Source of the DNA: RGIG1934 sp964492545
GTDB taxonomy: Bacteria; Bacillota; Clostridia; Lachnospirales; Lachnospiraceae
Length of the DNA: 34,981 nucleotides
Assembly (NCBI GenBank): GCA_964492545.1
Contig: CAZBKO010000011.1
Coordinates: forward strand, 1 to 34,981
Direction: 5' to 3'
In this document: positions 15,644-24,858 of the stretch, in pieces
Layout of the letters: each line of letters opens with the position of its first letter
Numbering within the stretch: position 1 is the first letter of the stretch
Notes under the pieces: generated by a model
The model's input: only the letters and a program-made list of their open reading frames with translations
The model's database searches: none
What the model was told of the DNA's origin: nothing
Made by a program: the position numbers and the translations under genes

Positions 15644-17140
15644 ATGAAAGTAGTACTTACAGGAATTGAAGCAGGCAGAGTTGATGCATTTTCAATTAAT
15701 AATCTTGGGGTGAATGCGCTTGTATTAATGGAAAGAGCTGCAATGTCAGTGTGCGATGAAATACGAAACATTGTTCATGATAATGATAATATTTTGGTTG
15801 TGTGTGGAAGTGGGAATAATGGCGGAGATGGTCTTGCCATAGCCAGAATGCTTGCAAAAGATTATCATGTTGATGTATTTTTGTGCGAAAATGATTTTCA
15901 AAAATGCAGTGAAGGATATAAATATCAGCTAAAACAGCTACAATTATATGATGTACAATTTGTTACAGAGATTGAAAATAAGTATGACTGTATAGTAGAT
16001 GCTGTATTTGGAATTGGACTTTCAAGAGAAATTAAAGGACGATATGCTGACATAATAAACAGATTAAATAATATGGATGGAGTAAAAATAGCTGTTGATT
16101 GTCCATCAGGTGTTGACTGCACCACAGGTAAAATCCTTGGAACATCATTTATTTCTCAGAAAACAATAACCTTTGGAACTATGAAGCTTGGATTATTGCT
16201 CTATCCGGGAACCGGAGTGAGCGGGGAAATAATAACCAAAGACATAGGATTTCCTGAAAGAGCATATACAGAAATCCACAGTAACAATATATTCTATACT
16301 GATAACGAGGTATTGAATTTTCTGCCTGTGAGAGAACCATACTCCAATAAAGGCACATATGGTAAAGTGGTTATTATTGCAGGAAGTAAGAATATGTGCG
16401 GGGCAGCAGTTATGGCTTCGAGAGCTTGCTACGCAATGGGAGCAGGTCTTGTGAAAATAATCACCTGTGAAGAAAATAGAGAGATAATTCAGACCACAGT
16501 GCCGGAAGCAATTTTATGCACATATCAGAATATGCATTTTGAACATATAAGAGAAGAGATAATGTGGGGAGATGTAGTGCTTATTGGCCCGGGACTTTCG
16601 ACTAATATAACAGCGACTGAGCTTGTTACAATAGCTGTGAGTACGGACAAGCCTACAGTGATTGATGCGGATGCACTTAATGTAATATCAAAGGAAAGAA
16701 AACTCCTTGAAATGATTAAGGACAAGAATGTGATTATCACACCTCATTTAGGTGAAATGTCAAGATTGATGACTATTTCCATTGATGAAATATCAGATGA
16801 TATTATTGGTGTATGTCAAAAATTTGCTGCCGAATATGGAGTTACCTGTGTGCTTAAAGACACAAGGACAATAATCAGCAATGGCATTATAACAGCTATT
16901 AATACATCGGGTAATTGCGGCATGGCAAAAGCAGGTTCAGGTGATGTTTTGGCGGGAATTATTGCGGGACTGCTTGCACAGAAAACAGGTATTTACGAAA
17001 GTGGTGTATTAGGTGTATACTTACATGGTCTTTCGGGAGATGAAGCTGCAAAAAGATTAGGCAGATATTCAATGTCACCTCTTGATACAATTGAATGTAT
17101 TTCAATAATAACAAAACAAGTGGAGGATAGCAGAAAATGA
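15644..17140 (+). CDS. nnr: Bifunctional NAD(P)HX epimerase/dehydratase
   Basis: The enzyme repairs hydrated, dead NADH and NADPH. Residues 1-215 are the YjeF_N (NnrE) epimerase, with CGSGNNGGDGLAIARML, VDAVFGIGLSREIKG and VDCPSGVDCTTG. Residues about 225-498 are the ribokinase-like NnrD dehydratase, with YGKVVIIAGSKNMCGAA, IGPGLS, VIDADALNVIS, ITPHLGEMSRL and GMAKAGSGDVLAGIIAGLL. The length of 498 fits the fused bacterial form. GAGGG precedes the ATG; a TATAAT at 15609-15614 may be the -10 box, but no good -35 is seen. The stop overlaps the next start (ATGA), so it is coupled to the alanine racemase. Confidence 0.95.
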   Translation: MKVVLTGIEAGRVDAFSINNLGVNALVLMERAAMSVCDEIRNIVHDNDNILVVCGSGNNGGDGLAIARMLAKDYHVDVFLCENDFQKCSEGYKYQLKQLQLYDVQFVTEIENKYDCIVDAVFGIGLSREIKGRYADIINRLNNMDGVKIAVDCPSGVDCTTGKILGTSFISQKTITFGTMKLGLLLYPGTGVSGEIITKDIGFPERAYTEIHSNNIFYTDNEVLNFLPVREPYSNKGTYGKVVIIAGSKNMCGAAVMASRACYAMGAGLVKIITCEENREIIQTTVPEAILCTYQNMHFEHIREEIMWGDVVLIGPGLSTNITATELVTIAVSTDKPTVIDADALNVISKERKLLEMIKDKNVIITPHLGEMSRLMTISIDEISDDIIGVCQKFAAEYGVTCVLKDTRTIISNGIITAINTSGNCGMAKAGSGDVLAGIIAGLLAQKTGIYESGVLGVYLHGLSGDEAAKRLGRYSMSPLDTIECISIITKQVEDSRK

Positions 17141-18333
17141 TGATACCGGATAAATACGACAGGGGATATGTAACAATTAATCTTAATGCTGTATATAATA
17201 ATATAGTGAATTTAAAGAATAATACAAGACAGGGAACAAATGTAATAGCGGTAGTCAAAACAGATGGATATGGTCATGGAGCTGTACCAATTGCCAGAAC
17301 TATTGATGAATTAGTTTCAGCATTTGCTGTTGCCACAATAGATGAAGCTATTAATGTAAGAAGACATGGAATCACAAAGCCTGTGTATGTCATAGGCTAC
17401 ACGCATCATAGTCAGTTTCAAAGACTTATAGAAAATGAAATAAGATGTACGGTTTTTGATATGGAGACAGCAAAACAGTTATCAGGAATGGCAACGAAGC
17501 TTAATAAAACAGCATACATTCATATAAAAATTGATACAGGAATGAGTAGAATAGGATTTAAGGATAATGACGAAACTGTTGATAAAATCATTGAGATAAG
17601 CAGAATGGAAGGAATATGTGTAGAGGGAATATTTACACATTTTTACGCAGCGGATGAATATGATAAATCAAGAGCACTAAAACAATATGACAGATTTGTA
17701 AATATAATTGATAAGATAGAGGCAAGGGGGCTTACAATACCGGTTAAGCATTGCTCTAACAGTGCAGCGATTATGGAGATGGACAATGTTAATCTGGGAA
17801 ATGTAAGGGCAGGAATTGCACTTTATGGACTTATGCCATCAGATGAAGTTGATAAGGACGCTGTGAAACTTACTCCTGCACTTGAATGGAAAAGTCATGT
17901 AATATTTGTGAAGGACATTGAGGCAGGTACAGGTGTCAGCTATGGTGCAACCTTTGTTGCTGATAAATCAATGAGAATAGCAACAATACCAATTGGATAT
18001 GGTGATGGTTATAGACGAAGCCTTTCAAATAAAGGATATGTACTAATAAATGGAAAAAGGGCTAACATAATTGGAAGAGTATGCATGGACCAGTTTATGG
18101 TGGATGTATCAGGTATTCCAAATGTTAAGATAGATGATGAAGTAACACTGATAGGCAGAGATGGTGATGAAGAAATATCAGCAGAAGAAATGGGAAAGCT
18201 GGCTGATACATTTAATTATGAGATTGTATGCGACATTAGCAAGCGAATGCCGAGAGTATATATATATAATGATAAGCTGGTTGGTACTAAGGATTATTTT
18301 TCGGATGATTATAATGTTGAAATAAGTCGATAG
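17137..18333 (+). CDS. alr: Alanine racemase
   Basis: Alr is a PLP enzyme that makes D-alanine for peptidoglycan and teichoic acids. The 398-residue product has a TIM-barrel N-terminal domain with the PLP lysine Lys41 (IAVVKTDGYGHG) and a beta-rich C-terminal domain with the catalytic Tyr269 (GTGVSYGATF). Other family marks are HIKIDTGMSRIGF, FTHFYAADE, VRAGIALYGLMPS, PIGYGDGYRR and GRVCMDQFMVDV. The start overlaps the nnr stop by four bases behind GGAGG at 17120-17124; ATG 17140 is an equally good start. A MazF-type RNase follows, the same order seen around alr in Bacillus. Confidence 0.96.
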   Translation: MMIPDKYDRGYVTINLNAVYNNIVNLKNNTRQGTNVIAVVKTDGYGHGAVPIARTIDELVSAFAVATIDEAINVRRHGITKPVYVIGYTHHSQFQRLIENEIRCTVFDMETAKQLSGMATKLNKTAYIHIKIDTGMSRIGFKDNDETVDKIIEISRMEGICVEGIFTHFYAADEYDKSRALKQYDRFVNIIDKIEARGLTIPVKHCSNSAAIMEMDNVNLGNVRAGIALYGLMPSDEVDKDAVKLTPALEWKSHVIFVKDIEAGTGVSYGATFVADKSMRIATIPIGYGDGYRRSLSNKGYVLINGKRANIIGRVCMDQFMVDVSGIPNVKIDDEVTLIGRDGDEEISAEEMGKLADTFNYEIVCDISKRMPRVYIYNDKLVGTKDYFSDDYNVEISR

Positions 18334-18408
18334 AATTCCTGCTTTTATAAGAATACACACTTTAAACATGGAAAGAATATAATAAAAAATATTTGGAGTG
18401 TGAATGAT

Positions 18409-18756
18409 TTGAATATTCGAAGAGGCGATATATTTTATGCAGACTTGAGGCCGGTAATAGGTTCTGAACAAGGTGGAATCAGGCCGGTGCTTATTATTCA
18501 GAACGATACAGGAAATAAGCATAGTCCAACTGTGATATGCGCAGCCATAACGTCCAAAATGAACAAGGCAAAATTGCCTACACATGTGGAATTGGATTCA
18601 AAGAAATACGACATAATAAAGGATTCAGTTATTTTGTTAGAGCAGCTGCGAACTATTGATAAAAAAAGATTAAAAGACAAGGTATGTCATTTAGATGGAG
18701 AAATAATTGATAAAGTGGACATTGCACTTTTGATTAGTCTGGAGTTAAATACATAA
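18409..18756 (+). CDS. ndoA: MazF/EndoA-family endoribonuclease
   Basis: This is a PemK/MazF toxin, an RNase that cuts mRNA at short sequence motifs; the Bacillus relative NdoA cuts at U^ACAU. The 115-residue product aligns without gaps in its conserved parts: RRGDIFYADL, VIGSEQGGIRPVLIIQND, AAITSK, KLPTHVEL and DSVILLEQLRTIDKKRL. Counting from TTG 18409, Arg25 and Thr48 fall at the positions known as catalytic in Bacillus MazF, which supports this start; GGAG at 18395-18398 is well placed for it. GTG 18400 is also in frame but too close to that site. No antitoxin gene fits in the 75 bases after alr. Confidence 0.9.
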   Translation: MNIRRGDIFYADLRPVIGSEQGGIRPVLIIQNDTGNKHSPTVICAAITSKMNKAKLPTHVELDSKKYDIIKDSVILLEQLRTIDKKRLKDKVCHLDGEIIDKVDIALLISLELNT

Positions 18757-18761
18757 AATAT

Positions 18762-18790
18762 TTGACTAATCTGTAATAAAATGATATATT
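18762..18790 (+). promoter_or_regulatory. Promoter of the CorC-like gene
   Basis: TTGACT (18762-18767), 17 bases, then TATATT (18785-18790), about 48 bases before the start at 18839. It begins just after the mazF stop. Confidence 0.7.
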
Positions 18791-18838
18791 TTTGTGTGGT
18801 GCACTGTACCGATAATCATTTTAAAGGAGTTTTGATTT

Positions 18839-20224
18839 ATGGATGACGGGAGTAGCCCGATTATAGGTTTGACAATTTTTTTGATATTTCTTATTATTAG
18901 TGCTGTTTTATATGGCTTTAGTGCTTCAATACAGAATATAAGCCTTAAAGCAATAGAAGATTACGATGATAAGCACAAGAACAAAGCAGGAAAGTTAGAA
19001 AACATAATTGATAATCCTGATAAATTTATTTTAACCGTGCATGTGGTAACAATGTTTATGTCAATGTTTGCAGGTGTATACGAAGTTAGAATACTTGCAA
19101 GACATTTGATGAGTTACACGCAGGATGCGATGGACATATATAATCTTGATGCAGTAATTTACGCAGTATGTGCTATTATGATGGCTATTGTATTTGTATG
19201 GATAATTATAGCGTTCGGAGTGCTCATTCCTAAGAAGCTTGGAAGCAGATATGCTGAGAAGTGGGCATTTTCATTATACTCAATAGCATACTTAATAATG
19301 GTAATCTTAACACCGGTTACATTTACTGTTAAGAAAATTGTGAATTTGATATTAAGAATATTTGGAATAGATCCAAATGCTAATGAAGACAGCGTTACAG
19401 AAGAAGATATTGTAAGTATGGTTAACGAAGGTCATGAACAGGGAAGTATCCTTACAAGTGAAGCTGAGATGATAACCAATATATTTGAATTTGATGATAA
19501 AGAAGTCAAGGATATTATGACTCATCGTACGAATATAATTGCAGTTGATGGAACGAAATCTCTTATAGATACGGTAACATTTATGCTGGCAGAGAATTAT
19601 TCGAGATTTCCTGTTTATGAGGGAGATATTGATAATATTGTCGGAATAATTCATCTTAAAGATACCATGATAATCCATGAAAATGGAGAACATGATAATT
19701 GGAGATTGATTGATATTCCCGGACTTATCAGAAAAGCAGAGTTCATTCCGGAAACAAGAAATATTAACACTGTATTTAAGGTAATGCAGTCTGAGAAGCT
19801 TCATATGCAGATAGTAATTGACGAATATGGACAAACATCAGGAATTGTTGCAATGGAAGATATATTAGAAGAGATAGTTGGAAATATTCAGGATGAATAT
19901 GATGAGGAAGAGGAAAACATCGTTAAGAAAGAGGAGAATACATACATAGTAAATGGTATGACAACTCTTGAAGAGCTCAGTGACAAGCTTGGTATTTCCA
20001 TAGAGGATGATGATTACGATACAATAAATGGTTATTTGATTTCCCGTTTGGACAGAATACTTAATGATGATGAACGCCCTGAGCTTGATATAGATGGTTA
20101 TTCATTTAAAGTCTTAGAGATTCACAATAAAATGATTTCAAAGGTGCAGTTAACAATGCCTGTCGATGAAATAGATGAAGTATCACAAGATAACGAAATA
20201 ATAGAAGAAAACAATGAACAGTAA
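18839..20224 (+). CDS. CNNM/CBS/CorC-domain membrane protein (hemolysin family, probable Mg2+ export)
   Basis: The 461-residue protein has the CorC/HlyC architecture: a DUF21/CNNM membrane domain with about four hydrophobic segments (residues 8-165), a cytoplasmic CBS pair (about 205-335, with KDIMTHRTNIIAVDG and QIVIDEYGQTSGIVAMEDILEEIVG), and a C-terminal CorC_HlyC domain (about 365-445). Family members export or regulate Mg2+ or sodium-coupled divalent cations, and CBS domains bind adenine nucleotides. The old name hemolysin is not supported by a lytic function. AAGGAG precedes the ATG. YebC follows after 12 bases. Confidence 0.92.
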   Translation: MDDGSSPIIGLTIFLIFLIISAVLYGFSASIQNISLKAIEDYDDKHKNKAGKLENIIDNPDKFILTVHVVTMFMSMFAGVYEVRILARHLMSYTQDAMDIYNLDAVIYAVCAIMMAIVFVWIIIAFGVLIPKKLGSRYAEKWAFSLYSIAYLIMVILTPVTFTVKKIVNLILRIFGIDPNANEDSVTEEDIVSMVNEGHEQGSILTSEAEMITNIFEFDDKEVKDIMTHRTNIIAVDGTKSLIDTVTFMLAENYSRFPVYEGDIDNIVGIIHLKDTMIIHENGEHDNWRLIDIPGLIRKAEFIPETRNINTVFKVMQSEKLHMQIVIDEYGQTSGIVAMEDILEEIVGNIQDEYDEEEENIVKKEENTYIVNGMTTLEELSDKLGISIEDDDYDTINGYLISRLDRILNDDERPELDIDGYSFKVLEIHNKMISKVQLTMPVDEIDEVSQDNEIIEENNEQ

Positions 20225-20236
20225 AGGAGTTTAGTT

Positions 20237-20972
20237 ATGTCAGGACATTNNNNNNNNNNAAAAGGAGAAAAACGATGCTGCAAAAGGTAAAGTATTTACC
20301 ATAATCGGAAGAGAAATTGCAGTAGCTGTTAAGGAAGGTGGAGCTGATCCTGTAAACAACAGCAGACTTCGTGATGTAATTGCCAAGGCAAAAGCCAACA
20401 ATATGCCAAATGATACAATTGACAGAGGTATTAAGAAGGCAGCAGGTGATGCTAATTCAGTTAATTATGTTACAGTTACATATGAGGGATATGGTCCTAA
20501 TGGAACTGCTATAATAGTAGACGCACTTACAGATAATAAGAACAGAACTGCATCTAATGTTAGAAATGCATTTACAAAAGGAAATGGAAATATTGGAACA
20601 CAGGGTTGTGTATCATTTATGTTTGACAAAAGGGGTCAGATTGTTGTTGGAAAAGACGAGTTCGAGGGCGATGCAGATGAGCTTATGATGACAGCTGTTG
20701 ATGCAGGCGCAGAAGATTTCGCAGAGGAAGATGACAGCTATGAAATCATTACAGCACCAGAAGATTTCAGTGCAGTGAGAGAAGCACTTGAGCAGGCCGG
20801 TGTACCTATGGTCGAAGCGGAAGTTACTATGATTCCACAAACATGGGTTGACCTGACTGATGAGAATGATATTAAGAAAATGACACGTTTGCTTGATTTA
20901 CTTGATGAAGATGATGATGTACAGGCAGTATATCATAATTGGGATATGCCTGAAGAGGAAGACGAAGATTAA
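20237..20972 (+). CDS. yebC: YebC/PmpR family protein (assembly gap near the N-terminus)
   Basis: YebC-family proteins are described as transcriptional regulators and, more recently, as ribosome-associated factors helping translation of proline-rich stretches. MSGH opens the gene at 20237 behind AAGGAG; then an N run (20250-20259) hides the following residues, after which EKNDAAKGKVFTIIGREIAVAVKEGG resumes in another frame. The frame change is an effect of the gap: family members read SKFANIKHKK here, which needs about 24 bases rather than ten, and this would restore the frame. The rest (MPNDTIDRGIKKAAG, YEGYGPNGTA, RNAFTKGNGNIGTQGCVSFMF) is intact to an acidic C-terminus. Expected length is near 249 residues. 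Confidence 0.93.
20250..20259. other. Assembly gap near the start of yebC
   Basis: Ten Ns stand for what should be about 24 bases, judged from the conserved YebC N-terminus. The flanking coding frames do not match across the run as written. Confidence 0.95.
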
Positions 20973-20993
20973 GTAATATATTAACAAAATTTG

Positions 20994-21033
20994 AGTTCTG
21001 CTTTTGGAGATTTTCATAGGCAGAACTTTTTTT
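20994..21033 (+). terminator. Intrinsic terminator after yebC
   Basis: AGTTCTGC (20994-21001) pairs with GCAGAACT (21020-21027) around an 18-base loop, followed by a run of seven Ts to 21033. Confidence 0.82.
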
Positions 21034-21072
21034 GACATATGAATATAATGTTTTAATTACTAAATGCCGATA

Positions 21073-21101
21073 TTTATCTATAAGGTATACTATGCTATAA
21101 T
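21073..21101 (+). promoter_or_regulatory. Possible promoter of the BIG2 repeat gene
   Basis: A perfect -10 TATAAT lies at 21096-21101 with a weak -35 (TTTATC, 21073-21078) at 17 bases. It is about 37 bases before the preferred start codon. Confidence 0.5.
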
Positions 21102-21137
21102 GGATAATTATGATATATGATAAATTTAGGAGGATAT

Positions 21138-24100
21138 ATGAGAAAAATATATAAATACTGGAAAATATTACTGCTTGCTGTTGTTCTTCTATCCACAACA
21201 TTTATGGTTAGGCTTTCGGCGGCCGGAAGTATTAGCGTAATAATATTTGGAGACAATATTGATGAGTCTGTAATATGGGAGGTGGGAAGCAATCCTGTTA
21301 CCTGGAGCGCCAATGCATTTCAAGATGGAGCAGAACTTGATTTAACAGGTGATAATAAGATTACATGGACATCTTCTGACCAGACAGTTATATTGGCACG
21401 TAACCCTTCAACATCAGGGGTGACAAGTAATATTATCCTTCAGCCGGTTGGAGCTGGTACGGCAACTATCACAGCCACATATTCATATAGTGATGGTGCG
21501 GGACACACAGCTACAGTTACTGCACAGAAGACAATAACTGTTAATCTTAGAGTTACTAATGCACCTTCTAACGTTTTTGAAGATAGTGATCCTAATTATA
21601 CAGTCAATACTAATTCCAATCATGATCTTTTATGGTATTCGAACAATCCGTCGGTTGTATCTGTAAGCGCAGGTGCAGCAGGAAAGGGTATTTTGGATTT
21701 TAAAGGTGGTGGTATTGCGACAATTACATGTCAGGAACCTGACGGAAGTATATCAGCCAGCTTTGACATTGTAGTTAATGCAAGATTTACAGAAACATCA
21801 ACTAATGTAAAGATTCCATACAATGCTAATTATACTATTAAAACTAATTCAGGCGGACATATTTATTATGAATCATCTGACCCCAATATAGTAACAGTTA
21901 CATCAGAGGGTGTGGCAAGAGGACGCAGCGCTGGTATGGCACAGATTTACATATATTCAGTATCAAGCGATAATGAGTGGTATAGCAAGATAACAAGAAG
22001 AACTCTTGATGTTAATGTTGGACTTGAGATTGTAAGCAGCTATTCAAATGTAGTAGTTGGAGATATACTGAATTTGACAACTAATATCGGTGGAAGCTAT
22101 ACAAGTGGAATAAACTGGATATCAGAAGATACATCTATAGCTGAAGTTAATTCGAGTGGTGTTGTAACAACTAAGAAAAAGGGAACAGTCAAAATCAGAG
22201 CCAGTGTCTATAATGAAACATTATTTGGTACGACAGATATACAGACGGCGGAAATCACAATTACAATAGCTGATAAATTCTCCCTAAGTGAAACAGAACA
22301 CTCAGCAAACGCAGGTGATGAATTTACACTGACAGCTCATGCTACAGACAGCACTGCCAACATAACATGGCATTCAAGCAACGAAGGCGTGGTAAGTGTT
22401 GAGGCGGATGCTGAAGACAGCTTCACAGCTCATGTGACAGCATTATCAAAAGGCCAGGCAACAATTACAGCAACTCAAAATGTGAATGGTGTTGAGAGAA
22501 AAGCAACCTGCGTAGTAACTGTAAGACTTCCGGTCGAGGGTGTTTCAATTGAATCAAGACTCGATTTAAATAAAGGGCAGTCAAGACAGCTTACACTTAG
22601 ATTTACACCGGAAATCCCTGACAACAGAAATGTAAAATGGTATTCGAGTGATGAGAATATTGCAACTGTAACACAGACTGGTATTGTTGAGGCAGTTGGC
22701 GGTGGTCAGACAGTAATCACTGTAATATCAGAGGACGGAATGCACGTTGCTTCGTGTATAGTAACTGTAACCGTACCGGTTGAGCAGGTTGAACTTTCCA
22801 TTCATAATGTACAGACACAGTTTTCAGTCGGACAGTATCAGTTATCATGTACAGTAACACCTGATGAGGATGGTGTTAACAAGGAAGTAAAATGGACAAG
22901 TGATGATGAATCTGTGGCTATCGTTAATGAAAATGGTCTTGTAACATTTATAAAGCCTGGAATGGTAACAATTCGAGTTACAACACGTGGTCTTAATGCG
23001 GAGAATATGAACGAATCAGATAATTGTCTTTTCAGTATTAAGCAGCCTGTAACAGGTGTAACTCTTAATACAGAAACACTTTCAAAAGAAGTGGGTGATA
23101 CATTTACATTATATGCAACTATTTCACCGGAGGATGCTTCCAATAAGAATATAGTGTGGAAAATTCCTGCTGATGCTCAGAACGTAATCAAAAAGGTTGA
23201 TAACAATAATAATACAGAAGCTAATTTTGAGGCAATTGGAAGTGGTAAATGTACACTTGTGGCAGAATCGGCAGATGATGGTTCAATAGAAGCACAGTGT
23301 ATTGTAACGGTCACTCAGCCTGTAACAAGTATAGAGGCACATAATGTACCTATAACGATGAGAAAAGGTGCGAAATTAGACCTTAATAAGTACATTACAA
23401 TTCTCCCATCAGATGCAAGCAACAAAGCTGTAACTTGGAAGTCAAGCAATACAACAAATGTAGCTGTTGATTCGGCAACAGGTGAAGCCAGTGCGGTAAA
23501 TGCAGGTAATTCAACAATAACAGTAACAAGTGTTGGAAGCAGCAAGGTCCTGACACAGTTTATGATTACGGTTGTGAATGATGTAACCGGGGTATCACTT
23601 AATTATGAAAATAGAACAATCAATAAAGATGATACATTTATGCTGAGAGCAACAGTCAAACCTTCTAATGCATACAATAAAAGAGTTACATATTATTCAA
23701 GTGATGCGTCAGTTGCATCAGTAAGCAGTGATGGTGTTGTCACAGGTAAAAAGGGTGGTACCGCTTATATATATGCAAAAACAGTTGAAGGTGGATTCAT
23801 TTCCAGATGTAAGGTAACAGTAAAAGAAAAAGTATCTTCAGTTAAATTATCTGGAAACAGCCATTATTTGAATTACAAAAAAAGCAAATATTTAACAGCT
23901 ACTGTAACAAGAACAAGTGCATCAAATAAAGTGCTAAGATGGACTTCAAGCAATACAAAAGTTTTAAAGGTAAACAGCAAAACAGGACGTATTACAGCAG
24001 TTGGATATGGAACGGCATATGTATATGCAAGGGCAACAGATGGAAGTGGGAAATACGCCAGATTTAGAATCAGGGTTATAAGACCTGTTAAGAAGGTTAA

Positions 24101-24812
24101 AATATCTCCATCAAGAGTGACACTGCTAGAAGGTAAGAGTAAGCAGTTAAAGGCAACTGTAACGCCATCTAATGCCAGCGTTAAGGGTATTACATGGAAG
24201 AGCTCCGATAAATCAGTGGCAACAGTTGATTCATCCGGTAGAATTACAGCAGTCAGCCCGGGTTCATGTACAATATCGGCAACATCAAAGGATGGAAATA
24301 AGGTTAAGGGTAATTGCTACGTTGTAGTAAGACAGGTAGTAGAGACATCTGCTATCAGGATCAATGCAAGCAATATGACAATGCTTAGAGGACAGTCAAG
24401 GACACTTAGTGCAAGAGTCAGCCCTTCAAACTCTACGGAATCATATAAGTGGTATTCAAGCGATACCTCAGTAGCTACAGTTTCAAAAAGTGGTAAGGTT
24501 GTTGCTAAAGGACAGGGAACAGCACAGATATATGCCGTTTCAACAGTAAGTGGAGTTGAATCAGCAGCATGTGAGGTTACAGTATTAGCACTTAACTCAA
24601 CGAGAATTACACTCGAACAATACGATACATTTGATCTTGACGTATTTGGTTCATCAGGAACAATCAGATGGTACACAAGCAACAAGAGAGTGGCAACAGT
24701 ATCTTCTGGCGGAATGATAACAGCGAAGATGGCTGGCTTAGCAACAATTACTGCTAAGGCAAATGGAAAAACTTTATATTGCAGAATAAGAGTTGTGACT
24801 ATGAAAAAATAG
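21138..24812 (+). CDS. Large secreted protein with about 14 bacterial Ig-like (BIG2) repeats
   Basis: The 1224-residue protein has a signal peptide (MRKIYKYWKILLLAVVLLS...) and is otherwise built of about 14 tandem Ig-like BIG2 repeats of 75-95 residues. The typical repeat ends in a W-x-SS-D/N-x-x-V/I-A-x-V ... G-x-V-x-x-x-x-x-G-x-x-x-I core, for example VTWKSSN and VKWYSSDENIATV. Repeats 5-9 are acidic; repeats 10-14 become strongly basic (about 18 Lys/Arg against one acidic residue in the repeat at 23831-24080). There is no sortase motif, SLH domain, choline-binding repeat or C-terminal membrane helix, so attachment may be through the basic end. AGGAGG at 21128-21133 selects ATG 21138 over 21117. 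Ligand unknown; adhesion or matrix function is the usual guess. Confidence 0.88.
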   Translation: MRKIYKYWKILLLAVVLLSTTFMVRLSAAGSISVIIFGDNIDESVIWEVGSNPVTWSANAFQDGAELDLTGDNKITWTSSDQTVILARNPSTSGVTSNIILQPVGAGTATITATYSYSDGAGHTATVTAQKTITVNLRVTNAPSNVFEDSDPNYTVNTNSNHDLLWYSNNPSVVSVSAGAAGKGILDFKGGGIATITCQEPDGSISASFDIVVNARFTETSTNVKIPYNANYTIKTNSGGHIYYESSDPNIVTVTSEGVARGRSAGMAQIYIYSVSSDNEWYSKITRRTLDVNVGLEIVSSYSNVVVGDILNLTTNIGGSYTSGINWISEDTSIAEVNSSGVVTTKKKGTVKIRASVYNETLFGTTDIQTAEITITIADKFSLSETEHSANAGDEFTLTAHATDSTANITWHSSNEGVVSVEADAEDSFTAHVTALSKGQATITATQNVNGVERKATCVVTVRLPVEGVSIESRLDLNKGQSRQLTLRFTPEIPDNRNVKWYSSDENIATVTQTGIVEAVGGGQTVITVISEDGMHVASCIVTVTVPVEQVELSIHNVQTQFSVGQYQLSCTVTPDEDGVNKEVKWTSDDESVAIVNENGLVTFIKPGMVTIRVTTRGLNAENMNESDNCLFSIKQPVTGVTLNTETLSKEVGDTFTLYATISPEDASNKNIVWKIPADAQNVIKKVDNNNNTEANFEAIGSGKCTLVAESADDGSIEAQCIVTVTQPVTSIEAHNVPITMRKGAKLDLNKYITILPSDASNKAVTWKSSNTTNVAVDSATGEASAVNAGNSTITVTSVGSSKVLTQFMITVVNDVTGVSLNYENRTINKDDTFMLRATVKPSNAYNKRVTYYSSDASVASVSSDGVVTGKKGGTAYIYAKTVEGGFISRCKVTVKEKVSSVKLSGNSHYLNYKKSKYLTATVTRTSASNKVLRWTSSNTKVLKVNSKTGRITAVGYGTAYVYARATDGSGKYARFRIRVIRPVKKVKISPSRVTLLEGKSKQLKATVTPSNASVKGITWKSSDKSVATVDSSGRITAVSPGSCTISATSKDGNKVKGNCYVVVRQVVETSAIRINASNMTMLRGQSRTLSARVSPSNSTESYKWYSSDTSVATVSKSGKVVAKGQGTAQIYAVSTVSGVESAACEVTVLALNSTRITLEQYDTFDLDVFGSSGTIRWYTSNKRVATVSSGGMITAKMAGLATITAKANGKTLYCRIRVVTMKK

Positions 24813-24858
24813 ATTAATGTGATAGTATATTGTCAAATGAAGAAAGGAATAGATAATT

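Noticed and set aside
21032..21037. TTGACA as -35 of the BIG2 gene
   Set aside because: It lies in the terminator T-run and no -10 box occurs at the right distance; TATAAT 21096-21101 is a better signal.
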